Assembly: GCA_905221605.1 (NCBI GenBank) | Contig: CAJNDS010000358.1 | Location: 901,001 to 965,000 of the forward strand | Length of the DNA: 64,000 nt | Direction of reading: 5' to 3' | From: Symbiodinium natans | Taxonomy: Eukaryota; Sar; Dinophyceae; Suessiales; Symbiodiniaceae | Shown: piece after piece, positions 49,431 through 57,990 of the stretch | How the letters are laid out: each line of letters begins with the position of its first letter | Position numbering within the stretch: position 1 is the first letter of the stretch | The notes under the pieces: generated by a model | Seen by the model: the letters and a program-made list of their open reading frames with translations, nothing else | Told to the model about the DNA's origin: nothing | Database searches by the model: none | Position numbers and translations under genes: made by a program

Positions 49431-51618
49431 ATGCAGCCGCCAGGGCAGTTGCCCAATGTGGGGGTGCCTCTTCATGGCCTTCCCCCGAACATGGTGTTGC
49501 CACCGCCTCCGCGCCCACATGCGGCGCCGGGCACAATGACCATGCCACCACAGATGCAGATGCAGTTGGTGGGTCAGTTGCCCAACCTTGGCGTGCCTCT
49601 TCAAGCCCTCCAGGGCCTACAAGGCCTTCCGCCGGGCATGGTGCTACCACCGCCTCCCGCTCACTTGGGGGCGGGCGCGATGGCACTTCCAATAGGCTTT
49701 CCAATCCAAGTGGCCCCAGCCACCATGCCAGCTGGTCCAGCTGCATCGGCGCCTGCAGCCCTTCCCATCCCAGTGGCCCCAGCCACGATGCCAGCTGCGG
49801 CAGCATCGGCGCCTGCAGCCCTTCCAGCGATAGCTCCGGCGGCTCCACCGCCGGCTCCACCGGCCCCCGGAGCACCAGCGGCTCCGCCGCCGGCACCTTT
49901 GGCCCCAGGAGCACCAGCAGCCCCCCCTGCCGGCACAGACCCCACGGTCGCCGCAGTCGCCGTTGCTCTAGGCTTGGACCCCTCGGTGTTGAATGCTGTA
50001 GTACAAGCCCTGGGGTCTGCTGCTTGGTAGCCCAGTGGTACCCTTTTCCCTTTTTTTATTGGGTTCAAGGTTGCCTTATAAAGAAACCAACCCCAAAAAA
50101 GGGTGCCCTGATTATAAGATGGTTACTGGGCTACTAAGGCTGCAGGAGGGGGAGGGGAAGGTGGAGGCAACCAGCCAGGCGAAAGCCCCAATGAGGCTGA
50201 GGGTGCCGCAGCCGTTGCCGCAGCTGCGCAGTCAGCACAAGATGCTTGTCTTTCTTCTGGGCTGGCTCCTAGGACTCTCATCTTTTGGGTTTTTGTAGAC
50301 TACAATAAGGAGCCTAAGAGTTAGTTTTTTTCGGAGGGGTTCAGAAGTCTGCCAAGGATATGCAGTATCAGCAGCAGTATCAGTTCTATCAGCACCTGCA
50401 AAAGCAGGAGGTGGAAAAGAGGGCCAAAACACAAGCGGCGCAGCCCCTGCGCTTCAAAGAAGGATTTCGGCCGATGCGGCTATGCAAGCCCTTGATGACC
50501 GTGGGCTTCTGCAGACAGGGTCAGGATTGCACCTTTGCACCTTAGTTGCTGAGTGAGTACACGTTTACACTTTGTTGGGGATGCTCCAATCCCCTATTAG
50601 AACTGAAAGCGTTCCTAAACCTTAGACCCTAAACCCTAAACCCTAAACCCTAAACCCTAAACCCTAAACCCTAAACCCTAAACTTTTTTGGGGAGCTTAT
50701 GAACTCAGCCAAGTTAGGCACACACCTACGAGGAGCTGCATCCAGCATCGCCGGATGTCCCAGACAACATGGCCAACGAGGAGACGGGCGCCACTAGGAT
50801 GCCCAGTCTTATTCCCTTTTGGGTAGGTTTAGGTTCCCTTATAAACCCCTTTAAGCAAAAAAGGTCACCCTTTTTCATCCTAGGCTACTGGGCAACCTAG
50901 GCCATGGCTGAGCAGGGAGATATCCCGGAAAGCCAGGTGCCAGACATGAGGTTGAAGAAAAAGAAGGAGAGGTCGGGGCTGGGTTTAGGGTTTAGGGTTT
51001 AGGGTTGAGGGTTTAGGGTTTAGGGTTTAGGGGGGTACCCAGATCTTCCCAAAACCCCTTGATTAAGGAATGCACCCTAATCTATACGATGGATCATTAT
51101 TCTGAATTAGGGTATATTCCTTAATGAAGGGGTTCTGGAAGATCTGTTTAGTTAAGACTTTGACCTTTTTTGGTTTTATAGAATCCTAGTACGAATAAAA
51201 GGTTCACCTCTTTGTTTTGGCTAGGGCATTCCGCCCCGAAGGAGATGTGCGGGCGCTTTTCTAGAGGGGAGTGCTCGCTGGGCAAGATTTGCCCATTTGC
51301 TCACACCGAGAGCGAGTTGGGCACCATTGGACTGTCCGTGTGCGGCAAGGTGAAGACACGCCTATGCGTGTTTCTTGGCTCTCTTTTGGCTCTCTTCTTA
51401 TAGGACTTTGGCTTTTTTTGGGGGTTTTGTGGAAACTACAATAAACTTTAACTTTTGGGGTTTTTGGTAGAAACTACAATAAGGAGCCTAAAACCTGAAA
51501 CTTTTAGGAGGGGCTCAGAAGTCAGCCAAGGTTTTGGGACCCCGTCACAAAGACTGCCAAGGGATGCATCTATGGCAAGAATTGCGCCTTGTCAGAATGG
51601 ATGGCTGCACTCGTCTAG
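49431..51618 (+). CDS. CCCH zinc-finger protein with Pro/Ala-rich N-terminus
   Basis: Exon 49431-50018 starts at the first ATG after an in-frame TAA (49407) and encodes QPPGQLPNVGVPLHGLPPNM-type repeats, then a Pro/Ala-rich tract. Exons 50139-50240 and 50357-50536 continue through DMQYQQQYQFYQHLQKQEVE. Finger 1 is CKPLMTVGFCRQGQDCTFA joined to H across the intron at 50537-50717 (CX8CX5CX3H). Exon 50901-about 50975 is a basic segment (MRLKKKKERS). Finger 2, in exon 51225-51369, is CGRFSRGECSLGKICPFAH (CX7CX5CX3H). Finger 3 starts TRLCVFWDP across the 51370-51530 intron and gives CIYGKNCALSE, lacking the final His. Stop TAG 51616-51618, unless GT at 51613 splices on. CCCH proteins usually bind RNA; target unknown. 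Every intron of the first five is an introner. Confidence 0.75.
50019..50138 (+). mobile_element. Introner, family B, forming a complete intron
   Basis: TCT|GCTGCTTGGTAGCCC ... GGGCTACTAAG|GCTGCAGG. GCTGC is duplicated. Removal joins ALGSA to AGGGGEGGGNQPGE in phase 0; donor GC, acceptor AG. Confidence 0.85.
50241..50356 (+). mobile_element. Introner, family G, forming a complete intron
   Basis: CAA|GATGCTTGTCTTTC ... GTCTGCCAAG|GATATGC. GAT is duplicated; removal gives AQSAQDMQYQQQ in phase 0. Donor GA. The arms CTCCTAGGACTCTCATCTTT and AAGGAGCCTAAGAGTT pair partly. Confidence 0.8.
50537..50717 (+). mobile_element. Introner, family L, with a telomere-like array inside
   Basis: TTT|GCACCTTAGTTGCTGAG ... 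CTCAGCCAAGTTAG|GCACACACC. GCAC is duplicated. Removal completes the first CCCH finger (CTFA-H). A CCCTAAA array (50612-50686) occupies the centre between AACTGAAAGCG and TTTTTTGGGG. Confidence 0.85.
50790..50900 (+). mobile_element. Introner, family B, forming a complete intron
   Basis: GGC|GCCACTAGGATGCCCAG ... GGGCAACCTAG|GCCATGGC. GCCA is duplicated; removal gives NEETGAMAEQGDIPE in phase 0; donor GC. Confidence 0.85.
51037..51148 (+). mobile_element. Introner, family F
   Basis: AGATCTTCCCAAAACCCC and GGGGTTCTGGAAGATCT ends with CCTTGATTAAGGAATGCACC. Lies in the intron between the basic exon and finger 2, next to a short TTTAGGG run. Confidence 0.8.
51370..51530 (+). mobile_element. Introner, family G, enlarged, forming a complete intron
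   Basis: TGCGT|GTTTCTTGGCTC ... GTCAGCCAAG|GTTTTGGG. GTTT is duplicated and removal gives RLCVFWDP in phase 2 with a GT-AG intron. The inner segment TACAATAA...CTTT is duplicated relative to the 50241 copy. Confidence 0.8.
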
Positions 51619-51699
51619 GATTTAGGGTTTAGGGTTTAGGGTTTAGGGTTTAGGGCTTAGGGTTCAGGGTTTAGGGTTTAGGGTTCAGGGTTTAGGGTT

Positions 51700-51811
51700 T
51701 AGGGCGATCTGCGCCCAGAAAGCGCCTCCAATGTTTGTTCGCTGGGGAGACGGAGTAGGAGGGACAGGGACAGTGTCGTGAAGAGCTCAGCTTCCAACAG
51801 GCTTGAACCTA
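51700..51811 (+). CDS. Possible exon downstream of the CCCH gene
   Basis: Reads DLRPESASNVCSLGRRSRRD and RDSVVKSSASNRLEP up to a family J element. It may be a 3' exon of the CCCH gene if TAG at 51616 is skipped by splicing at 51613. Confidence 0.35.
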
Positions 51812-51910
51812 GTAGTAGAGTAGATAACCTTTCACCTTTTTGGGGTAATATGATCCCCTTATAATCCCAAAGGTTAACCTTTAATTCCCCTAGGTTACTG
51901 GACAACTAAG
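51812..51910 (+). mobile_element. Introner, family J
   Basis: AGTAGAGTAGATAACCTTTC at the left, CCCCTTATAATCCCAAAGGT in the centre and CTAGGTTACTGGACAACTAAG at the right (shown without its last base in the second copy, 60046-60143). The two copies are over 90% alike. TGAA flanks the element. Confidence 0.75.
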
Positions 51911-51950
51911 TGAAATTGGGGGGGTTTACGAAAATACGGGACCCCTAGTA

Positions 51951-52064
51951 ACCCAGATCTTCCAAAACCCCTTCATTACGGAACATAGCCTAATTCTTAA
52001 TAATGACCCTTAGTAGAAAATTAGGGTATACTCTTTAATTAAGGGGTTTTGGAAGATCTGGGAA
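51951..52064 (+). mobile_element. Introner, family F
   Basis: ACCCAGATCTTCCAAAACCC and GGGTTTTGGAAGATCTGG ends; a half copy of family H (51916-51948) abuts it. Confidence 0.8.
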
Positions 52065-52253
52065 GGTACCTCTAATTTGCCCTGAGACCCTAAGACCCTA
52101 AGACCCTAACACCCGAAGTCCCCAGACTCTAAGACCCTAAGACCCTACGACCCTAAACCTAAACCCCTAAACCCTAAACCCTAAACCCTAAACCCTAAAC
52201 CCTAAACCCTAAACCCTGAACCCTGAACCCTAAACCCTAAACCCTAAACCCTC

Positions 52254-52374
52254 AAACGGAACCAAAAGGCAATAACGCCCACGGAGAGCGGGAGATTGGG
52301 ACCAAGAGGCCGCCTCCGGAGCTATGTCCCCCAATGAAGCGACGGAGGGACGGGGAATCTGCGACTTGGCGAGG
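52254..52374 (+). CDS. Exon, basic proline-rich segment
   Basis: Open for about 39 codons: NNAHGEREIGTKRPPPELCP and PMKRRRDGESATWR, ending at G|GTTTAG of a TTTAGGG array. KRPPPE and KRRR look like a nuclear localisation signal, so it could be a further 3' exon of the CCCH gene. Confidence 0.5.
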
Positions 52375-52605
52375 GTTTAGGGTTTAGGGTTTAGGGTTTA
52401 GGGTTTAGGGTTTAGGGTTTAGGGTTTAGGGTTTAGGGTTTAGGGTTTAGGGTTTAGGGTTTAGGGTTTAGGGTTTAGGGTTTAGGGTTTAGGGTTTAGG
52501 GTTTAGGGTTTAGGGTTTAGGGTTTAGGGTTTAGGGTTTAGGGTTTAGGGTTAGGGTTTAGGGTTTAGGGTTTAGGGTTTGCAGTTTAGGGTTTAGGGCT
52601 TCACA
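52375..52605 (+). repeat. Long TTTAGGG array
   Basis: About 30 units in one run, nearly all perfect, directly after an exon end. Confidence 0.95.
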
Positions 52606-52970
52606 TTTTCCTGGGTTCACGGGTCTTAGGGTTCTGGGTTGGGAGGGTTTGGGGTGTTGAAGGCATGAGTCGTGCATGAGTGCCAGGGCTTCCTGGCATG
52701 TCAGCGAGTCATGGGGGGAACGGGATACCTGAGCTCCCAGCAGTGATCTAGCGATGTCCGACAGGTGCTTCGACGCGCACGGAAGGGTTTAGTGTTACGG
52801 AGTTCGAGGCTACGGGGTTAGGATTCGGGGATATCGGGCTCGTTTTGGTTTCAAGCTTGGGGTGAAGAGGGCAGGTGCAAGGCCCCCAGCACCTGAGGTG
52901 ATACGTGGCCGCGACTAGCGTGATGGACACCCGGTCCCATATGCTTGCACATGATCTCTGAAGGGAAGAG

Positions 52971-53210
52971 GTGGTTGCCGACGATTGGGGCCCTGTTGCA
53001 GATTCTCAAGAAAGACCCCCAAACGTGCATTCTTGCTTATTCGGGCCCCTGAAGTTGGATCCCCTGCACGCAAAGAAGTGTCTGAATAGTTCTGAACCCG
53101 CCTCCGTGCGTTGGAGAAAAGGCGTCATGCGGAACCCGGCGGGTGTAAGCAGGGGGATGTGTGACCCAGATTTCCTTAAAGCCTCAACAAGCCCAAACAC
53201 CTCACCGTGA
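52971..53210 (+). CDS. Possible single-exon segment, unrecognised
   Basis: Eighty codons open: DDWGPVADSQERPPNVHSCL, FGPLKLDPLHAKKCLNSSEP, MRNPAGVSRGMCDPDFLKAS, stop TGA 53208-53210. No telomere-like repeat inside. No family recognised. Confidence 0.35.
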   Translation: MVADDWGPVADSQERPPNVHSCLFGPLKLDPLHAKKCLNSSEPASVRWRKGVMRNPAGVSRGMCDPDFLKASTSPNTSP

Positions 53211-53241
53211 GCCCTTCTGAATTTCAGTTGCACATGTCAGC

Positions 53242-53371
53242 ACCCTGATCTTCCAAAACCCCTTCATTAAGGAACATACCCTAATTCTTCATAATGATCC
53301 CTATAGTATAGATTAGGGTATTCTTTTAGAGTATACTCTTTCATTAAGGGGTTTTGGAAGATCTGGGCAGG
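53242..53371 (+). mobile_element. Introner, family F
   Basis: CTGATCTTCCAAAACCCC and GGGGTTTTGGAAGATCTG ends, CATTAAGGAACATACCCTAA in the arm. Confidence 0.8.
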
Positions 53372-53562
53372 TGCGTTTGGGGTCTGCTTCCGCTTGCCTT
53401 CCGCAGCTCGGTTTGGGCTTGGGAGGGATTCGGCCCTGTGGCCCAGACCCCCCCTACCCTAAACCCTAACCCCTAACCCCTAAACCCTAAACTCTAAACC
53501 CTAAACCCCAAACCCTGAACCCTCAACCCCAAACTCGAAACGGAATCTGCTCTCATCCACAG

Positions 53563-53853
53563 CTCTTACGCCGCCTGTGTCTTTCACCCGCGCTTATCAA
53601 CTCTGTCGCCGTGCAATCGCTTCCCAGAGAGCCCAATATTGCTTAATTAAGGAATATTCCCTACATCATATAGGGATCCTTAATATGATTTAAGGTATAT
53701 TCCTTAATTAAGCTATACTGGGCTCTTTGGGTTTAGGGTTTTGGGTTTTGGGTTTAGGGCAAGCTTCGGCATGTCTCCAACCTGCAAGCATGGCTACGTG
53801 ACGTGAAGCGATCATGTTCTGAATGTTGTCAGATGAACGCAGCAGCGGAATAA
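53563..53853 (+). CDS. Two-exon 3' end of an unrecognised gene
   Basis: Exon 53563-about 53620 (acceptor TCATCCACAG|) reads LLRRLCLSPALINSVAVQSL. After a family A introner and a short telomere-like run, exon 53764-53853 reads LRHVSNLQAWLRDVKRSCSE, CCQMNAAAE and stops at TAA 53851-53853. The minus strand is also open here, but stop placement and codon composition favour the + strand. Family unknown. Confidence 0.45.
53624..53730 (+). mobile_element. Introner, family A
   Basis: CCAGAGAGCCCAATATTGC and GCTATACTGGGCTCTTTGG ends. Confidence 0.8.
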
Positions 53854-54441
53854 GGTCCTCAAACAAATTAGCCCTAAAGCCTAAGCGCCTGCACCCTAAA
53901 CCTTCAACCCTTAACCCTGAACCCTTAACCCTAAACCCCAAACCCCAAACCCCAAACCCCAAACCCTAAACCCTAAACCCTAAACCCTAAACCCTAAACC
54001 CTGCACCTTAAACCCTAAACCCTAAACCCTAAACCCTAAACCCTAAACCCAACCAGTTTTTCAGGATCGTAGCGCGGGCCCGTGGGCTGGCCATGGGGGC
54101 CCCTCTCTGCAGCTCTCCCTCGCGCCTGGGCACTAAGGGCGCGCAGCGCTTGGGGTTCAGGGTTTAGGGTTTAGGGTTTAGGGTTTAGGGTTTAGGGTTT
54201 AGGGTTTAGGGTTTAGGGTTTAGGGTTTAGGGTCTAACCGGGTTTAGGGTTCAGGAATCTCAATCCCCAAGGCGGAGGTCTAGGGGTTTATAGTTTCAAA
54301 AGGGTGATTCTGAAATGCGGCTTGGTGCCTAGAACCGTGTTCAAAAGGATGATTCTTTAATCCCTCTTGCGGAAGTAAGGGGTTTAGGGGTTTACGGTTT
54401 TTGGTGTTCATGAGACTCACGCGATTTTGGTTTAGTTCCAG

Positions 54442-54531
54442 GGTCCGGGAGTGCAGCACATGCTCTTTGTAAAGAGGCCTGCTCGGCGAGATGTTTGGGA
54501 CCCTTGTGTCAGTGCAGAGGACCTGCAATAA
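54442..54531 (+). CDS. Terminal exon, unrecognised
   Basis: After TAGTTCCAG| thirty codons read GPGVQHMLFVKRPARRDVWD, PCVSAEDLQ and TAA (54529-54531). Minus strand is open too; + preferred because of the acceptor and stop. Confidence 0.4.
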   Translation, partial: GPGVQHMLFVKRPARRDVWDPCVSAEDLQ

Positions 54532-54640
54532 CACCCTAAATGTGAAAACCAAAACGACGGCTTAAGACTCAAAAGCCTAAAGGACGACCTAAAGCAGAAA
54601 GGCCTCAACCTAGACTTAAGACCCCTAAACCCAACTCAGG

Positions 54641-54747
54641 CTTTCTTCTGGTTGGCTCTTAGGACTTTAACCTTTTGGGCTTTTGTAGAAAACACAGTAA
54701 GGATCCTAAACGATAAACTTTCCGGAGGGGTTCAGAAGTCAGCCAAG
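54641..54747 (+). mobile_element. Introner, family G
   Basis: CTTTCTTCTGGTTGGCTCTT and TTCAGAAGTCAGCCAAG, as in the copies at 50241 and 51370. Confidence 0.75.
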
Positions 54748-54765
54748 CCAAGCCCTGATCCCAAG

Positions 54766-54849
54766 TGCGGGACCTTGAATCCCAGGCGATGGACCAGTGC
54801 GAGGACGGTCTTCCCTCAGCGAACGAGCTCTTAGACAGGGAATTCGGGG
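54766..54849 (+). CDS. Internal exon, unrecognised
   Basis: After CCCAAG| the frame reads RDLESQAMDQCEDGLPSANE and LLDREFG, then telomere-like repeats. Acidic, likely helical. Confidence 0.5.
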
Positions 54850-54912
54850 TTAGGGTTTAGGGTGTAGGGGTTTAGGGGTGCTCAAAAAGGGGTTAGGGGT
54901 TTAGGGGTTTAG

Positions 54913-55309
54913 GCACAATGATAAAGTCCGTGTTACCAGTCCGTGCGAGTGGAGCACCCGTGCCCGTGCGATGATAGCATCTGTGTTACCAGTCAATGCG
55001 AGTCGCCAGAGCACCCATGCCCCGCACGATGATAACGTCCGCGTTACCAGTCCGTGCCCAAAGAGCCCAATATTGCTTAATTAAGGGATATTCCCTAAAT
55101 CATATAGGGATCCTTAATATGATTTAAGGTATATTCCTTAATTAAGCTATATTGGGCTCTTTGGGTGCGAGTTCTTTATCGTACAGAAAGAGCCGGCCTT
55201 GTGGGATGAGATCCTTCGCGCTATTGCGATCTCACGCATAGTAATGCAAAGTGGCTGTTTTGAAGGGCTCGAAGCGTGGCAGGCGCAGCGAAACCGATGT
55301 GAAGGGTGA
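54913..55309 (+). CDS. Gene segment with a coding minisatellite split by an introner
   Basis: The acceptor is the TTTAG| of a telomere-like run. Exon 54913-55057 encodes a roughly 62-base tandem repeat (DKVRVTSPCEWSTRARAM, then MIASVLPVNASRQSTHAP, then DDNVRVTSPC). A family A introner with GTGC duplication follows. After it the frame resumes at 55169 with EFFIVQKEPALWDEILRAIA, ISRIVMQSGCFEGLEAWQAQ and stop TGA 55307-55309. Exon lengths before and after are exact codon multiples, and reading through the element meets TAA at once. No family recognised. Confidence 0.55.
55058..55164 (+). mobile_element. Introner, family A, with a perfect GTGC target duplication
   Basis: CCAAAGAGCCCAATATTGC ... 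CTATATTGGGCTCTTTGG flanked by GTGC at 55054-55057 and 55165-55168. Removing the element and one GTGC joins SPC to EFFIVQ, giving GT...GG boundaries with no AG at the expected 3' position. Confidence 0.85.
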
Positions 55310-55811
55310 CCGAAGGCCACCGGTTCATCATCTTCCGTTTCTCCAACGGCAGCAGGGCGTCCCGCCTGACAACCTCTGCGCCTAAAGCCTAAAGCCCTCA
55401 GAAGCCCATGCCCCCAGTGGCGGTTTAGGGTTTAGGGTTAGGGTTTAGGGTTTAGGGTTTAGAGTTTAGGGTTTAGGGTTTAGGGTTTAGGGTTTAGGGA
55501 GTGAGAGAGAGAGAGAGAGAGATTCTGGTTTGCTGCATGTGGGGTGTTGGCCGTGTTGTTGTACCGTGAAGCCTCGATTGGTCTCTGCGGACTCGGCGCC
55601 TTGCAGTGGGTGCGTGCTGTGCGGTGCAAAAACCCAAAGCCTAAACCCTAAACCCGAAACCCTAAAGCCTAAACCCAAACCCTAAACTCTAAACCCTAAA
55701 CCCTAAACCCTAAACTCTAAACTCTAAACCCCAAACCCTAAACCCTAAACCCTAAACCCTAAATCCTACCCGACCCCCCCCTCCAACAAAGAATGCGCCT
55801 CCTAAACAAAG

Positions 55812-55886
55812 CCATGAAAGACCCCACGACATCCTTTTGGCCTTCGAGGAGCTCCGCGCCGCCCTTCGCTTGAAAGCGGGAAGGCC
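55812..55886 (+). CDS. Internal exon, unrecognised
   Basis: After CAAAG| reads HERPHDILLAFEELRAALRL and KAGRP before a C run. Helical composition. Confidence 0.45.
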
Positions 55887-56237
55887 CCCCCCTACGTGAT
55901 TTAGGGTTTAGGGTTTTAGGGTTTTCTAGGGTTTTCTAGGGTTTTCTAGGGTTTTCTAGGTTTTCTAGGGTTTTCTAGGGTTTTCTAGGGTATTCGGGTT
56001 TTAGGGTTTTAGGGTTTAGGGTTTAGGGTTGAGGGTTCCCGCTATTGGTGAGTCTTTTTTGGGATACCAGGAATTAATATAAACCCTCCTTCATGTCAAT
56101 CCTGGGCACTGGGCTCTGGATCTTATACAAACCTGGGTGGGTTTTGTTTTTTTTAAAGGTTTGGGGAGTTTAAGAATTTGGGGTTATAGGGCTTGTATGC
56201 ACAGGGTGTGGCCACTGGCTGACAGCAGCTCAGCGTG

Positions 56238-56303
56238 ATGGGGCAACTTGTATCTAGCGGGCAGAGTCCAGATGCAAAGTCAAAGGTAGCAAGTGACCCC
56301 AAA
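56238..56303 (+). CDS. Possible N-terminal exon with myristoylation-type start
   Basis: ATG followed by GQLVSSGQSPDAKSKVASDP. M-G-x-x-x-S is the N-myristoylation pattern. It is followed by CCCTAAAA repeats and then by exon 56505-56595. Confidence 0.4.
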
Positions 56304-56504
56304 CCCTAAAACCCTAAAACCCTAGAAAACCCTAAAACCCTAAAACCCTACAACCCTAAAACCCTAAAACCCTATAACCCTATAACCCTAAATCCCTATA
56401 ACCCTAAAACCCAAAAACCCTAAAACCCTAAAACCCTAAAACCCTAAAACCCTAAAACCCTAAAACCCTAAAACCGCAAGCCGCTCAACCCTCAACCTGT
56501 CTCC

Positions 56505-56595
56505 ACTTCGAAGCCTTCCTTGCCACCCCATCTAAACTTCAAGCCCGTGCCAGGTGGCAACAAAAGCCCCGGTAGTAAAGGTACAAGCCCTTCTT
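56505..56595 (+). CDS. Internal exon, Pro/Ser-rich
   Basis: Reads TSKPSLPPHLNFKPVPGGNK and SPGSKGTSPS, ending T|GTTTTC. It may join the myristoylation-type exon upstream. Confidence 0.45.
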
Positions 56596-56782
56596 GTTTT
56601 CAGGGTTATGGGTTAATTAGGGTTCAGGGTTTAGGGTTTAGGATTTAGGGTTCCGCAAGCCCTGAACCCTACACCCTGCAGATCTTTCTTGCCGAGAGTC
56701 GCAAGCGGCTCCTTCCTTCCCAGGCCTCCGCCCCCTGCTGATGCTCCGGCTGCGCAAGACGCTTGCGCTTGTTTGGGGTTTT

Positions 56783-56880
56783 CTACTACTTTCTCAAGAA
56801 CCCTCCCAAAAAAACAAAAACAAGTATTCTTCCCTATAAGGGCAATACATAGGGGTTTATCTTTACTTTTGGACCCCAAG
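56783..56880. mobile_element. Truncated introner, family E
   Basis: CTACTACTTTCTCAAGAACC at the left and CCCTATAAGGGCAATACATA in the centre; right terminus lost. Confidence 0.55.
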
Positions 56881-57132
56881 TCCTAAACCCTTAAACCCAT
56901 AAACTCATATACCAGAAAAAGTCAAGGCCCCAGAACCCTAAACCCTAAACCCAAACATCCTAACCTAAACTGTCAAGGCCCTGAAACAACCTTGGGCCCT
57001 AAACCAATATACCCTCAACCATCAAGCCCCTGAATCCTGAACCCTAAAACCGCAAATACCTAAACCGTCAAGGCCCTGAACCACTACCCCCATGGAGCCT
57101 TTTCGGCTATAACTAAAACTCCTTGGCGGCAG

Positions 57133-57258
57133 TCTGGCATAATGGATCGTCCCATGGAGTCCCTGCATGAGGTCCCCAAGTCCCGACCTAAACTGTCAAG
57201 AAGCAGTGGAAGTTGCACCGATGAACCTGATCCACGTCGCAGGTCCTGTTTTGAATGA
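57133..57258 (+). CDS. Terminal exon, Ser/Arg-rich tail
   Basis: After GGCGGCAG| 42 codons read SGIMDRPMESLHEVPKSRPK, LSRSSGSCTDEPDPRRRSCF, E and TGA (57256-57258). Phase 0. Basic and serine-rich, a candidate phosphorylated tail. Family unknown; may end the gene with exons at 56238 and 56505. Confidence 0.5.
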   Translation, partial: SGIMDRPMESLHEVPKSRPKLSRSSGSCTDEPDPRRRSCFE

Positions 57259-57600
57259 CCCCCAAACTTTACAGAGCCCCCCCTACCACTAAGGTCCCCC
57301 CAAGCCCCGAAAACCCAAGCACCAAACCCCAAACTCCCATAACTTTCCACCCGGCCTGCTTCGGCCATACCCATGTAATCCAGGGTGGCTGGATCCCGAA
57401 CCACACCCGACACCATTGCTTGAAAAAGCATTGCACACGGCTACACTCCCCTGTTCTGTGAATCTCCTTCATTATGAAGGAACCCTAAGTCCAGCGACCT
57501 TCTGGTAGCATGGAGCCTGCTGTTGCAGACAGTGCTTGCAGACACCCTAAACCCTGAACCCTAATCCTAAACCCTAATCAAACCTAAACCCGGAACCTAT

Positions 57601-57682
57601 CATGAGGCTGGAATGGTGCAGCCTGGACAAAGCTTCCGCGGGGGCACCCTGATGTTCGCGGTGTCATGGTCCGGGAAGCTTG
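57601..57682 (+). CDS. Internal exon, unrecognised
   Basis: Reads HEAGMVQPGQSFRGGTLMFA and VSWSGKLG. A shorter open piece at 57489-57543 (SSDLLVAWSLLLQTVLAD) may be its preceding exon. Confidence 0.4.
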
Positions 57683-57895
57683 GGGCTTGTGGTTGTGGGA
57701 TTCATGGGTTCATTTGAATTGGGTTTGGGGTTTTGGTTACAGACAAGGGGTCATTGTATGCATGTATGCCATATGTATGCACGGCCCCCAGGGCGTACTA
57801 TTCTGCTTTCATGAGGGTTTCATGTTTTTTGTTTGGCAGGGTTTTGCAAGGGTTGTCCTTGCTGTTTTTTGGTTCTAGTATTTGTGTGTTTTTTT

Positions 57896-57990
57896 TGGTG
57901 GTGGTGGTGGTGGTGGTGGTGGTGGTGGTGGTGGTGGTGGTGGTGGTGGTGGTGGTGGTGGTGGTGGTGGTGGTGGTGGTGGTGGTGGGG
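57896..57990. repeat. (TGG)n microsatellite
   Basis: About 30 perfect TGG/GGT triplets; Gly, Val or Trp homopolymer translations are artefacts. A TATATG/TGTATA tract follows at 58158-58260. Confidence 0.95.

Noticed and set aside
49387-50068. Minus-strand open frames opposite the Pro/Ala-rich exon
   Set aside because: Shadows of the GC-rich plus-strand exon, which has in-frame introner junctions and leads to CCCH fingers.
53708-54552. Minus-strand exons (open stretches over 53755-53875 and 54408-54536)
   Set aside because: The plus strand is equally open with acceptors and stop codons, and all other genes here are on the plus strand.
54880-55060. CRISPR-like array
   Set aside because: The repeats are a contiguous roughly 62-base minisatellite without unique spacers, and the genome is eukaryotic.
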